Assembly (NCBI GenBank): GCA_950022655.1
Contig: OX465584.1
Span: forward strand, 26,819,469-26,883,468
DNA from: Alentia gelatinosa
Taxonomy: Eukaryota > Annelida > Polychaeta > Phyllodocida > Polynoidae
DNA length: 64,000 nt
Direction of reading: 5' to 3'
The notes under the pieces are model-generated. The model saw nothing but the letters and a program-made list of their open reading frames with translations. It searched no databases and was not told where the DNA came from. This document shows, piece by piece, positions 40,101 through 55,100 of this stretch. The position numbers were made by a program, and so were the translations under genes. The stretch's first letter is position 1. Each line of letters begins with the position of its first letter.

Positions 40101-43100
40101 CAATGTTACTTGTCCATGTAGGTGCCAATGAGTTAATCATTACTCTGAATTGTTTCTAATCCAATCACCAAATGAAACTTCGAGTTATTTTTAAAAAGAG
40201 TGTTTGGAAGATGTTTCTGAAGGAGAAATGTACATGATTTGATGTCTACTTCCTTTAAAAAACCCAATTTCATTCTAATTGTTCTGCAAAGTGTTACACA
40301 ACTTTGTTTTTTACATGCTTTCCAGGTCAAGAGAAGAGTCCAGTTCATTCTTCAATCAGCATATGAATCCTTACATCTGATAAGGGTCAGACGATCTACA
40401 GGTGCAGAAGCCTTTATCACCGATTTCACTCCTACAGTTACAGTTGAGCTTCATGTGGCTGTAACTTATCGCACACCTGATTTAGTCCAGCATTTCCGGG
40501 CTACATTCCACCCTTCAACGATCTCTCGAAACATTGTTCATTCTACTGAAGCAGGTAGGTCATTCATTTTCATCAGAGAATCACAAATGCTACTGTGGCA
40601 TAACCACCTTCCAATAAATTGGGCACTGACTATTTCGTTAGTGAACAAAAGTCAGGAGGTGCACAGCACGAAAAACCTTAATCTACATATGTATACGTCC
40701 GGTAGATATACCTATGATTATGCATAGTTATGTTAGTCCTATTTTCCAGCATGTATACGCCTGATCTATAGATGCATATAAGTGTACATGTTGCAGTCAT
40801 ATATATGTCATATATATGCCTGATTTTGTCGTATGTACACCACTGATCAATAATAGTGATCTCTCCACCTAGGAGATACCACTGTTGTTTTATTTCATTT
40901 GTCATTAGTTATCAATGTCAGTGGTATATAAAAAATCCAATGTTATATTATCAAGTTATTTATTTTTGTTATAAAATCTTTCTAAAACCTGAGTGAGTAT
41001 CATTTCATTAATAACATATAATAAACCCAGCATTCTTTTGTATTTTTTACTGCTTCTTTTGATAGATTATGCTTTGAAAATGCCATTTTTCTATATGGTT
41101 CAAGATTGGTGGGTATATAAGGTATGCAGTATATATGATAGTAGTCATAGACTTGGGTCGCAGTCGGGGTCAGTGTCATGCTCAGGCTTGGGGTTGAAAT
41201 CAGTATCAGAATCATGAGCAAGGGCTTTTGTGTTGGTGCAGGTACACCCTACTGCCACAGCTGCTGCCACACAGCCACCACAATGGTGTATATATATTGT
41301 GCACAGTATATTTCTCGTCATATACGCTTTATGGGAAATACAACCGTTAAGCTTCCATATACATGGAAAAACATATTTGTATACACTGCATACACTGGCA
41401 TGTAATATGGACAAATACATATAAAAACATGTCAATGTACATGGGATACATGCATATATACTCGGTGGCGTATATATATGGAATTTCTTGGGTTTTCGTG
41501 AATTGGTGGTTGTTCTTAAGGATTTATCTTTGCCTAATAATCAGCCACCCCAAAACTTACACAATGTTTCCACATATGACTGATTTTTCTAGCACTGCAT
41601 TGAAAGTTACTAAGAAAGTATTGGTATATATGGATCCTAGCCTTATACTGTAGCCGAGTGTATACTTTTAATAGACACACTGGTGAGGTTCCTATATGCA
41701 ATGAGAGAGCTAATTCAAACATCACCTTTGGTACAATGAAGGATCCTTATTTGCAATGAGACATTGCGGGTCAAAGACCGTGCAAGAGTAGAAGTCATTT
41801 GAATTTGTTGTTGAGGTGAATGATCATCAGTTAATGCAGAGATGTGTAATATGAGGATGAAAAATGGCTCTCATTAACATAGTATGTCAAGGGGTGTTGT
41901 TAGTCAGATTAAAATCCTCAGTGAGTGACCTTGAGCAGTTGTCTGGTGGCACCCTTTTAGAGCGGTAGTGATATTCGAGCCATGGTTGATCAATGATGTG
42001 CAAGAGAGTGACAAATTTCCAAAATCATATTATAGAAATTTCTAAGTATCTCTAATCCTTGACCAGATTCATATGGTGTAAAGGTCGCATTACAATCTAT
42101 TGTCGGACTTCTTGTACTTGGATATGTGCCTTTCCAACAAAGCGATGACATTATATCTACAATGGTGGAAAATACATATGATCATACCAGTAATCTAATG
42201 TTTTCCCACCATACACCATAATTATATTTTGAAAATTTCACAATTAGCGTGACCTAATACACATTTGTATACCATGGGTATACAGCACATTTTCTTCATG
42301 ACACTATACAATATAAAGCAATCAGTATTTAGAATTTAGATACTGATCCATAAAATTCTTCATTCAAAAAGGGATCTGCTTGAAGCATTGGCATAATATG
42401 CTGCATCAGAGAGACACTCAAGCTCAGATATGAATGGTTCATTCCCAAATCATTCCAAACACCACTGAGCTTACTGGTATAAGTTTAAATGTGAATGGAT
42501 AGCACTTTGTGTTCTACCCATTGATAAGTGCCATGCTTTTTTAAAACAGATTAGCGCACTGTCTTGAACTATATATGGTTGTGAATCGTGTATTTGTCTT
42601 TTATGAATGGTAAAACAAGGCTATGAATATGATCCTTTATGGGGGTAGCACAGACAGTTGAGAACCTTATATCAATGGAAAGTGTAAGGATGTTGGACAG
42701 ATTTCTGTATGGATTGCCTGCCTTGTTGAAGTTGCCACTGAACGAGAGTACTTCAAAATCTGTCCTAAATGAAAAATGTGATCCAACAGTGAACATGTTA
42801 TATTACTTCTAGAAGTCCTGAAATGCTTGGTTTAAGATGTTTCCTCACCAAATCTCAAATCATCAATTCTTCAAGGCAATGCATGTGAAAAGTCTGAATG
42901 CCGCAATGGTACAGAGTGTGTTCCAAAACATGAGGATGACTTCAAATGCAACTGTATCCAAATGGCTGACCCACAGACACCATTGTGTTGTGAGTATAAA
43001 TTACCCTCATCTTTTCAGAGTAATTACATGTTATTTCATTATATTGAAGCTCAATTTTGTCACTCAAATTCTGATGTACCATGAAAAGTGATCATGTATA

Positions 43101-46100
43101 TAATTTGAAGTATGTGTGTCACAAACAATTTCAGATCCATATATTCGTGTTAAATTGGTCATAAAAAATGTGCCATTTAGCCCTGAGCTTGAATATTTGG
43201 GAAGTGAGGAATTTAAGAAATATCTTTCAAGGATACTCTTAAAGGTAAGATCACATTGAAGTACTTTGACGCAGGGTGAAACTTGGAATTTCCTCATATG
43301 CAATATTGGAAAATGAAATACCAAAAAGTTGTATTGTACAGATAACTTTTGAGTATTACCTACATTACCTCTCAAAACAATACCTACTGGCATCTTCTGG
43401 AGATGCCATCAACATTGGCATGCAATCAGACACTATATGGTTTAATTTGTTATGGTGGCATTCAATTAGAAAATATCATTTGTCACAAGGAGATTTACAA
43501 AAACAATTACAACTGATTTTAAAATCAACATTATATTGCAGGCCATCTGTAAAATCTTTCTCTTTTACTACAGGTGTCAAGATATTTATTCTCAATAATC
43601 ACACTTCAATCTGTTCACTTGCCATACTTAAGGTGACAAGAAAATGAATGCTGTCCATTTATGGTCTTAGAGGGTTTACCTTGAAGCCTCTCTGAAAAAA
43701 TCTTAAACAGCTTCTATGAAAAACCTCACATGATTTGTTTTAGGTGAGGAGAAGAATCCATCACATTCTGCAATCAGCCTACAGGTCATTACACCTGATA
43801 AGGGTCACCCGACCTAAAGGCACAGAAGTTGACTTCACAGATTTGTCTCCAGCAGTTACCATTGATCTTCATGTGGCTGTCACGCATCGTACTGCTGTGT
43901 TGGTCAAGGATCTCCAAGATGATTTACATGCCTTGAGCATAGATCCAGACATTGTTTTCTCATCTGAGGGAGGTAAGTATATTTTCCTAAACATCGTAAC
44001 TCTAATTAGTTTGAAATGCATTTTTCATGGAAAATTATGGTACATTTATTGATAACTGGATCAAAATTATTTCCTGTCTATCCCATTCTCCTTCCCTGAT
44101 GTAGATGTGAATTGATTTGCTATTGTTATCAAGTTTCTCTGAGATTTCCATGTTGCTGGGCCCTCAGGTTCCTGAGGGGTTTCTTCCAGAACTTTTGACC
44201 TTTTTATCTCGCCAAAGGATATATTGATTATTGTTGTCATGTCAGTCTTTAGTCTATTCTGTGCATAAACGAATGTCTTTGCAGGGAATGCATGTGCCAA
44301 GGGTGCATGCCATGATCGAACAGAGTGCATTCCTGAACATCTGGGTGGATTCCGCTGCAGGTGTTCTCATATGGAAGGGCCACAAACACCTTTATGTAGT
44401 AAGTACATACTTCCATCATTTACACCCATACATTTGTATTAAGTGTCAGATCACCCATACCTTTAAGAAGTACTCTTCTATGTGCTATTTTGAATTTTGA
44501 AGTTTCTACATACTTTTAAGTCAGACATGACCATTTATCTCAGTCAGTGTTTAACCCTAGGACTTGTGTCATGCACCTGTCCTTAGAGTGAATACAGGGC
44601 CACCTGCCAAAGGCCTGCACTTGCATGAACAAATGGAAAAATATGTCAAAAATGCTTGAATGGATCCTATGCTACAACATAGGATTGGGTTGTTCAGTCT
44701 TGTTCACTAACACTCAAGCATGCATAAAGATTCTACCGACCAATCATCATTTGCTGTGTGTATATATATATATATCTGTTATGATTGAGGTTAGATTTTT
44801 GGAGCACATCAAATGTCCATGGGTTTCAAGATCAAGTTAAATGATATCATCTTACAAAGAGACTGGATACTCAGGTTCTTATTAGATAATCTATGAATGA
44901 TTATCAGGCTGTATGAATTTTGGAAGCCACTTTTCATATATTTAGATGTACATATAGTTATATCTCCTCTTAACCAATTTCAGATCCAGTCATTGCAATT
45001 CGAATGCTTATCAAAGATGTGCCATTTACCCCAGAGCTCGAGCATGTGGAAAGTCCTCATTTCAAAGAGCATCTTTCAAGTTTGCTTTTAAAGGTATGAT
45101 ATACTGAACCTGTAAACCTTATAAGTCAGGACCATGTGTTGAGACACTCCCTAGCATGGGACAATGAATGTCTTGAGGCACTCTTATATTTATCACAATA
45201 ATTGAAAAGCTCTCCAACATAATTTTTCAAGGTGTATGTTCACTTGTAACTAAGGCCATATGTATTGAACTTAACCCATTTATTCTGGTTGATGCCTTGA
45301 GGAATCAATCAGGACTGGCCTGGTCATGCCTTGAGGCATCATTTACAAAATGAATCTTTCATGTAATAAAATTGGACATTTTGGCCCAATTAACATGACT
45401 TTTTCAAAGAATGTAGGTACAATATATTATATTTGATATTTATAGTTGAAATGAGAAGAATGTTAATGATCATGTTTTATGCCATGTGATGGGAAAAGAA
45501 AATTTTCACAATCAGTCTCTAGTACCTGGTTCCTAGCGGTATGCATCTGAACTAGGAAACAGCCCTATGCCCTATTCGCTCACAATAAGGTTGAACAATC
45601 ATCACTTTTTCTCAAATGATTAAAATTTTTGTAATCTCTGACCTTCTTTTTGGAAATTCATATCCTGTCAAATCTGAGTGTATTTACCAGCATCACACTT
45701 CATAACAGGGACCCATTGTATTGTATTCATGAATTCATATGATATTTTTTCCATTGAAAATGTAGGTGAAGAGAAGAATCCAATATGTTCTGCAATCGGA
45801 CTTCAGGTCATTACATCTGATAAGGGTCAGCAGACCTACAGGTACAGAAGCCTACCTTACAGAATTGACTCCAGCTGTTACAGTTGAACTTCATGTGGCT
45901 CTCACTCATCGTAACCATACTTTAGTGAAGAATTTCCAGGATAATATCCATGCCTCAAGCATCTCTCCAGAAATAGTTTTCTCTGTGGAAGCAGGTTAGT
46001 ATCTATCTCTTTACCATGATGATTCCCATTGCTTTCAACAACATTTCTCATTCAAAGGCATTTGTCAAATATCTATTGTTGATGTCAAAACAGAATATGG

Positions 46101-49100
46101 TTCTTTCTGTGCCTGATTCAATGACTTTCATCTTTGAAGGGAATGCATGTCACAAGGATAAGTGCCAGAATGGAACAGAATGTATTCCTAAATCTCATGG
46201 GAAATTCAACTGCAGGTGCTCTCAAATAGAAGGACTCCAAACACCATTGTGCTGTAAGTATATTTTCCATCATCTTATCCGCACTGTCAAAGTAATATTC
46301 ATACAAACTTCACACATCTAAGTTAGGAGTAACTAGATACACTACAATCTTTATATATCCTTATCCATTGTTTCTTCTCCCTACTATGTACATAACATGT
46401 TTATTGATAATGCATAACCATATTTCCATATATATATGTATCTCATTCTATCCTTATTGACCACTTTCAGCTCCATACATACCTATTCGATTGGTCATCA
46501 AAGATGTGCCATTTACCCAGGCCCTTGAACATCTGGGAAGTCCTGAATTCAAAGAACATCTATCAATGTTACTTGTCCATGTAGGTGCCAATGAGTTAAT
46601 CATTACTCTGAATTGTTTCTAATCCAATCACCAAATGAAACTTCGAGTTATTTTTAAAAAGAGTGTTTGGAAGATGTTTCTGAAGGAGAAATGCACATGA
46701 TTTGATGTCTACTTCCTTTGAAAAACCCAATTTCATTCTAATTGATCTGCAAAGTGTAATACGACTTTGTTTTTTACATGCTTTCCAGGTCAAGAGAAGA
46801 GTCCAGTTCATTCTTCAATCAGCATATGAATCCTTACACCTGATAAGGGTCAGACGATCTACAGGTGCAGAAGCCTTTATCACCGATTTCACTCCTACAG
46901 TTACAGTTGAGCTTCATGTGGCTGTAACTTATCGCACACCTTATTTGGTCCAGCATTTCCGGGCTACATTCCACCCTTCAACAATCTCTCGAAATATTGT
47001 TCATTCTACTGAGGCAGGTAGGTCATTCATTTTCATCAAAGGATCAACGAATGGTAATGCAGCAGATTCACCTGCCAACAAGTTGGGCACTGACTATTTG
47101 GTCAGTGAACAAAAGTCAGGAGGTGTTTGTTCTTGAGGATTTATCTTTGCCTGATGATAAGCAACCTCAAATCTTACAACATTTCACACCTTATGACTGA
47201 TTTTTCTAGCATTGCATTATAAGTAACTGAAGAAATTATTAGTGTTCCTACATGGATCCATTATGTCATTATGTCTACAAAGATGGATAACACATATCAT
47301 CTCACTAGTAACCTAATGTTTACCCACCATACCCTGATTATTGTTTAAAAATATGACAGTAAGCCAGACCTAATACACATGTTTATGCCATCTACTTTTT
47401 CTACATGACACTGCACAATATAAAGCAATTAGTATCTATAATTTCAATTTCTATCCAAATATTCTTCATTCAAAAAGCGATCTACTTGTGGCAGTGGCAT
47501 AACATGCTGCATCAGGGAAACATTCTCTAGATGTAGGCATAAGTGGATCATTAGCAACCCATTCCAAACACCACGGAGCTTACTGCTATGAGTTTTAATG
47601 TGAAGGGATGGTACTTTGGGTTCTGGCCGATGATGAGTGCCATGGCTGAGTTACAGAGCCCATACTGTAGGTCTCGCTTGTGAGACAAGCAAGTGATAAA
47701 CTAGGGTTGAGAAATACTGTAGGAAACTGACTGAGTAGTGTAGTGACTGTAGTTCTTTGTTGGAAAAGTTTAGTTGTTCTCACAAAGTAGTTGACCATCA
47801 GAGAATTATGAAAATAGAGATAATGGTAAAATATACATATGGAATTGATCAGAGCACGCTTTTCTTTACCTTAATATGCCAAAATATCTGATAAAATAGG
47901 TTTAAGAAGCATTGTTTTGATCAATGCAAGAGGGTAGACCCTCTCATTATTTACTACTATTGAAACAGGACCCTGTTTTATATCAATGGAAAGTGTGAGG
48001 ATGTGGGACAGGTTTCAGTATAGATTGCCTGCTTTGTTGAAGTTGCCACTAAATGATAAAACTTCGAAATCTGTCGTAAATGAATATCATGTGATCATGG
48101 GTAAATAAGTTATATTGTATCTAGAAGTTTTGCAATGCTTGGTTTAAGATGTTTCCTTACCAAATTTCAAATCATCAATTCTTCAAGGCAATGCATGTGA
48201 AAAGTCTGAATGCCGCAATGGTACAGAGTGTGTTCCAAAACATGAGGATGACTTCAAATGCAATTGTATCCAAATGGCTGACCCACAGACACCATTGTGT
48301 TGTGAGTATATATTACCCTCATCTTTTCAAAGTAATTACATGTTATTTCATTATATTGAAGCACAATTTTGTCACTCAAATTCGGATGTACCTTGAAATT
48401 TGATCATGTATACAATTTCAGATCCATATATTCGTGTTAAATTGGTCATCAAAAATGTGCCATTTAGCCCTGAGCTTGAATATATGGGAAGTGAAGAATT
48501 TAAGAAACATCTTTCAAGGATACTCTTAAAGGTAAGATCACATTGAATTCCTTTGAGTTTCCTCATATTCAATATTGAAAAATGAAATACCAAGAAGTTG
48601 AATTGTACAAATAACTTTCTAGAATTACCTACATTACCTCTCAAAACAAAACATGCATTCATTTAGAAAAGATCATTTGTCCCAAGGAGATATAACCCCT
48701 TACGAACCCTGAAAAGTTCAAGAAATCAGTCGGGTATTTATTTACAAAAACATTTACAACTGATTTTAAAATCAACATTATATTGCAGCCCATCTGTAAA
48801 AACCTTCTCTTTTACTACAGGTGTCAAGATATCTATTCTCAATAATCACACTTCAATCTGTTCACTTGCCATACTTAAGGTGACAAGAAAATGAATGCTG
48901 TCCATTTATGGTCGTAGAGGGTTTACTTTGAAGCCTCCCTGATAAATCTGAAACAGCTTCTATGAAAACCTCACATGATATGTTTCAGGTGAGGAGAAGA
49001 ATCCATCACATTCTGCAATCAGCCTACAGGTCATTACACCTGATAAGGGTCACCCGACCTAAAGGCACAGAAGTTGACTTCACAGATTTGTCTCCAGCAG

Positions 49101-52100
49101 TTACCATTGATCTCCATGTAGCTGTCACGCATCGTACTACTGTATTGGTCAAGGATCTCCAAGATAATTTACATGCCTTAAGCATAGATCCAGACATTGT
49201 TTTCTCATCTGAGGGAGGTAAGTATATTTTTCTATAAACATCATAACTCTAATTACTTCATGGAAAATTATTGTACATATATTGATAACTGGACCAAAAT
49301 TATTTCCTGTCTACCCCATTCTCCTTCCCTTATGTAGATGTGAATTGATTTGCTATTGTTATCAAGTTTCTCTGAGTTTTCCATGTTGGTGGGCCCTCAG
49401 GTTCCTGAGGGGTTTCTTCCAGAACTTTTGATCTTTTTATCTCGCCAAAAGGATATGTTGATTATTGTTGTCATGTCAGTCTTTAGTCTATTCTGTGCAT
49501 AAACGAATGTCTTTGCAGGGAATGCATGTGCCAAGGGTGCATGCCATGATCAAACAGAGTGCATTCCTGAACATCTGGGTGGATTCCGCTGCAGGTGTTC
49601 TCATATGGAAGGGCCACAAACACCTTTATGTAGTAAGTACATACTTCCATCATTTACACCCATACATTTGTATTAAGTGTCAGATCACCCATACCTTTAA
49701 GAAGTACTCTTCTATGTGCTATTTTGAATTTTGAAGTTTCTACATACTTTTAAGTCAGACATGACCATTTATCTCAGTCAGTGTTTAACCCTAGGACTTG
49801 TGTCATACACCTGTCCTTAGAGTGAATACAGGGCCACCTGCCAAAGGCCTGCACTTGCATGAACAAATGAAAAATATGTCAAAAATACTTGAATGGATCC
49901 TATGCTACTACATTGGATTGGGTTGTTCAGTCTTGTTCACTAACACTCAAGCATGCATAAAGATTCTACTGACCAATCATCATTTGCTGTGTGTATATAT
50001 ATATATATATCTCTGTTATGATTGAGGTTAGATTTTTGGAGCACATCAAATGTCCATGGGTTTCAAGATCAAGTTAAATGATATCATCTTACAAAGAGAC
50101 TGGATACTCAGGTTCTTATTAGATAATCTATGAATGATTATAAGGCTATATGAATTTTGGAAGCCACTTTTCATATATTAAGATGTACATATAGTTATAT
50201 CTCCTCTTAACCAATTTCAGATCCAGTCATTGCAATTCGAATGCTTATCAAAGATGTGCCATTTACCCCAGAGCTCGAGCATGTGGAAAGTCCTCATTTC
50301 AAAGAGCATCTTTCAAGTTTGCTTTTAAAGGTATGATATACTGAGACACACCCAAGCATGGGACAATGAATGTCTTGAGGCACTCTTATATTTATCACAA
50401 TAATTGAAAAGGTCTATAACATAATTTTTCAAGGTGTATGTTCACTTGTAACTAAGGCCATATGTATTGAACTTAACCCATTTATTCTGGTTGATGCCTT
50501 GAGGAATCAATCAGGACTGGCCTGGTCATGCCTTGAGGCATCATTTACAAAATGAATCTTTCATGTAATATAATTGGACATTTTGGCCCAATAAACATGA
50601 CTTTTTCAAAGAATGTAGGTACAATATATTATATTAAATATTTTTAGTTGAAATGAGAAGAATGTTAATGATCATGTTTTATGCCATGTGATGGGAAAGG
50701 AAAATTTTCACAATCAGTCTCTAGTACCTGGTTCCTAGCGGTATGCATCTGAACTAGGAAACAGCCCTATGCCCTATTCGCTCACAGTAAAGTTGAACAA
50801 TCATCACTTTTTCTCAAATGATTAAAATTTTTGTAATCTCTGACCTTCTTTTTGGAAATTCATGTCCTGTCAAATCTGAGTGTATTTACCAGCATCACAC
50901 TTCATAACAGGGACCCATTGTATTGTATTCATGAATTCATATGATATTTTTTCCATTGAAAATGTAGGTGAAGAGAAGAATCCAATATGTTCTGCAATCG
51001 GACTTCAAGTCATTACACCTGATAAGGGTCAGCAGACCTACAGGTACAGAAGCCTACCTTACAGAATTGACTCCAGCTGTTACAGTTGAACTTCATGTGG
51101 CTCTCACTCATCGTAACCATACTTTAGTGAAGAATTTCCAGGATAATTTCCATGCCTCAAGCATCTCTCCGGAAATAGTTTTCTCTGTGGAAGCAGGTTA
51201 GTATCCATCTCTCTACCATGATGATTCCCATTGCTTTCAACAACATTTCTCATTCAAAGGCATTTGTCAAATATCTATTGTTGATGTCAAAACAGAATAT
51301 GGTTCTTTCTGTGCCTGATTCAATGACTTTCATCTTTGAAGGGAATGCATGTCACAAGGATAAGTGCCAGAATGAAACAGAATGTATTCCTAAATCTCAT
51401 GGGAAATTCAACTGCAGGTGCTCTCAAATAGAAGGACTCCAAACACCATTGTGCTGTAAGTATATTTTCCATCATCTTATCCGCACTGTCAAGGTAATAT
51501 TCATACAAACTTCACACATCTAAGTTAGGAGTAACTAGATACACTACAATCTTTATATATCCTTATCCATTGTTTCTTCTCCCTACTATGTACATAACAT
51601 GTTTATTGATAATGCATAACCATATTTCCATATATGTATCTCATTCTATCCTTATTGACCACTTTCAGCTCCATACATACCTATTCGATTGGTCATCAAA
51701 GATGTGCCATTTACCCAGGCCCTTGAACATCTGGGAAGTCCTGAATTCAAAGAACATCTATCAATGTTACTTGTCCATGTAGGTGCCAATGAGTTAATCA
51801 TTACTCTGAATTGTTTCTAATCCAATCACCAAATGAAACTTCGAGTTATTTTTAAAAAGAGTGTTTGGAAGATGTTTCTGAAGGAGAAATGCACATGATT
51901 TGATGTCTACTTCCTTTAAAAAACCCAATTTCATTCTAATTGATCTGCAAAGTGTAATACGACTTTGATTTTTACATGCTTTCCAGGTTAAGAGAAGAGT
52001 CCAGTTCATTCTTCAATCAGCATATGAATCCTTACACCTGATAAGGGTCAGACGATCTACAGGTGCAGAAGCCTTTATCACCGATTTCACTCCTACAGTT

Positions 52101-55100
52101 ACAGTTGAGCTTCATGTGGCTGTAACTTATCGCACACCTTATTTGGTCCAGCATTTCCGGGCTACATTCCACCCTTCAACAATCTCTCGAAATATTGTTC
52201 ATTCTACTGAGGCAGGTAGGTCATTCATTTTCATCAAAGGATCAACAAATGGTAATGCAGCAGATTCACCTGCCAACAAGTTGGGCACTGACTATTTGGT
52301 CAGTGAACAAAAGTCAGGAGGTGTTTGTTCTTGAGGATTTATCTTTGCCTGATGATAAGCAACCTCAAATCTTACAACATTTCACACCTTATGACTGATT
52401 TTTCTAGCATTGCATTATAAGTAACTGAGAAATTATTAGTGTTCCTACATGGATCCATTATGTCATTATGTCTACAAAGATGGATAACACATATCATCCC
52501 ACTAGTAACCTAATGTTTGCCCACCATACCCTGATTATTGTTTAAAAATATGACAGTAAGCCAGACCTAATACACATGTTTATGCCATCTATTTTTCTAC
52601 ATGACACTGTACAATATAAAGCAATTAGTATCTATAATTTCAATTTCTATCCAAATATTCTTCATTCAAAAAGCGATCTACTTGTGGCAGTGGCATAACA
52701 TGCTGCATCAGGGAAACATTCTCTAGATGTAGGCATAAGTGGATCATTAGCAACCCATTCCAAACACCACGGAGCTTACTGCTATGAGTTTTAATGTGAA
52801 GGGATGGTACTTTGGGTTCTGGCCGATGATGAGTGCCATGGCTGAGTTACAGAGCCCATACTGTAGGTCTCGCTTCTGAGACAAGCAAGTGATAGCCTAG
52901 GGTTGAGAAATACAGTAGGAAACTGACTGAGTAGTGCAGTGACTGTAGTTCTTTGTTGGAAAAGTTTAGTTGTTCTCACAAAGTAGTTGACCATCAGAGA
53001 ATTATGAAAATAGAGATAATGGTAAAATATACATATGGAATTGATCAGAGCACGCTTTTCTTTACCTTAATATGCCAAAATATCTGATAAAATAGGTTTA
53101 AGAAGCATTGTTTTGATCAATGCAAAAGGGTAGACCCTCTCATTATTTACTACTATTGAAACAGGACCCTGTTTTATATCAATGGAAAGTGTGAGGATGT
53201 GGGACAGGTTTCAGTATAGATTGCCTGCTTTGTTGAAGTTGCCACTAAATGATAAAACTTCGAAATCTGTCGTAAATGAATATCATGTGATCATGGGTAA
53301 ACAAGTTATATTGTATCTAGAAGTTTTGCAATGCTTGGTTTAAGATGTTTCCTTACCAAATTTCAAATCATCAATTCTTCAAGGCAATGCATGTGAAAAG
53401 TCTGAATGCCGCAATGGTACAGAGTGTGTTCCAAAACATGAGGATGACTTCAAATGCAATTGTATCCAAATGGCTGACCCACAGACACCATTGTGTTGTG
53501 AGTATATATTACCCTCATCTTTTCAAAGTAATTACATGTTATTTCATTATATTGAAGCACAATTTTGTCACTCAAATTCGGATGTACCTTGAAAATTGAT
53601 ATGTATACAATTGAAGTATGTGTGTCACAAACAATTTCAGATCCATATATTCGTTGTAAATTGGTCATCAAAAATGTGCCATTTAGCCCTGAGCTTGAAT
53701 ATATGGGAAGTGAAGAATTTAAGAAACATCTTTCAAGGATACTCTTAAAGGTAAGATCACATTGAATTCCTTTAACAAAGGGTGAACCTTTGAGTTTCCT
53801 CATATTCAATATTGAAAAATGAAATACCAAGAAGTTGAATTGTACAAATAACTTTCTAGAATTACCTACATTACCTCTCAAAACAAAACATGCATTCATT
53901 TAGAAAAGATCATTTGTCCCAAGGAGATATAACCCCTTACAAACCCTGAAAAGTTCAAGAAATCAGTTGGGTATTTATTTACAAAAACATTTACAACTGA
54001 TTTTAAAATCAACATTATATTGCAGCCCATCTGTAAAAACCTTCTCTTTTACTACAGGTGTCAATAATCACACTTCAATCTGTTCACTTGCCATACTTAA
54101 GGTGACAAGAAAATGAATGCTGTCCATTTATGGTCGTAGAGGGTTTACTTTGAAGCCTCCCTGATAAATCTGAAACAGCTTCTATGAAAACCTCACATGA
54201 TATGTTTCAGGTGAGGAGAAGAATCCATCACATTCTGCAATCAGCCTACAGGTCATTACACCTGATAAGGGTCACCCGACCTAAAGGCACAGAAGTTGAC
54301 TTCACAGATTTGTCTCCAGCAGTTACCATTGATCTCCATGTAGCTGTCACGCATCGTACTACTGTATTGGTCAAGGATCTCCAAGATAATTTACATGCCT
54401 TGAGCATAGATCCAGACATTGTTTTCTCATCTGAGGGAGGTAAGTATATTTTTCTATAAACATCATAACTCTAATTACTTCATGGAAAATTATTGTACAT
54501 ATATTGATAACTTCACCAAAATTATTTCCTGTCTAACCCATTCTCCTTCCCTGATGTAGATGTGAATTGATTTGCTATTGTTATCAAGTTTCTCTGAGTT
54601 TTCCATGTCGGTGGGCCCTCAGGTTCCTGAGGGGTTTCTTCCAGAATTTTTGATCTTTTTATCTCGCCAAAAGGATATGTTGATTATTGTTGTCATGTCA
54701 GTCTTTAGTCTATTCTGTGCATAAATGAATGTCTTTGCAGGGAATGCATGTGCCAAGGGTGCATGCCATGATCAAACAGAGTGCATTCCTGAACATCTGG
54801 GTGGATTCCGCTGCAGGTGTTCTCATATGGAAGGGCCACAAACACCTTTATGTAGTAAGTACATACTTCCAGCATGAACAAATGGAAAAATATGTCAAAA
54901 ATACTTGAATGGATCCTATGCTACTTCGTAGGATTGGGTTGTTCAGTCTTGTTCACTAACACTCAAGCATGCATAAAGATTCTACTTACCAACCATCATT
55001 TGCTGTGTGTAAATATATATATCTGTTATGTTTGAGGTTAGATTGTTGGAGCACATGGAAATGTCCATGGATTTCAAGATCAAGTTAAATGATATCTTCT

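Larger units (their letters stand above)
31340..50220 (+). repeat. Nine-module block, first copy (H2-H3-H4)
   Basis: The order is short trimer, long trimer with two transposons, short trimer. It corresponds to the block starting at 50221. The paired type I exons are 18881 bp (modules 11 and 20) and 18812 bp (14 and 23) apart, and the CACTG element starts are also exactly 18812 bp apart. Modules 17 and 26 are 17688 bp apart, shorter partly because the LINE is missing in the second copy. Confidence 0.82.

Noticed and set aside
43574..43632. A possible 59-bp mini-exon in type III introns between ttactacag and aag-gtgaca.
   Set aside because: Paralogous lengths are 59, 51 and 44 bp, so the frame is not kept, unlike every real exon of the gene. 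It would break the phase 0 junction.
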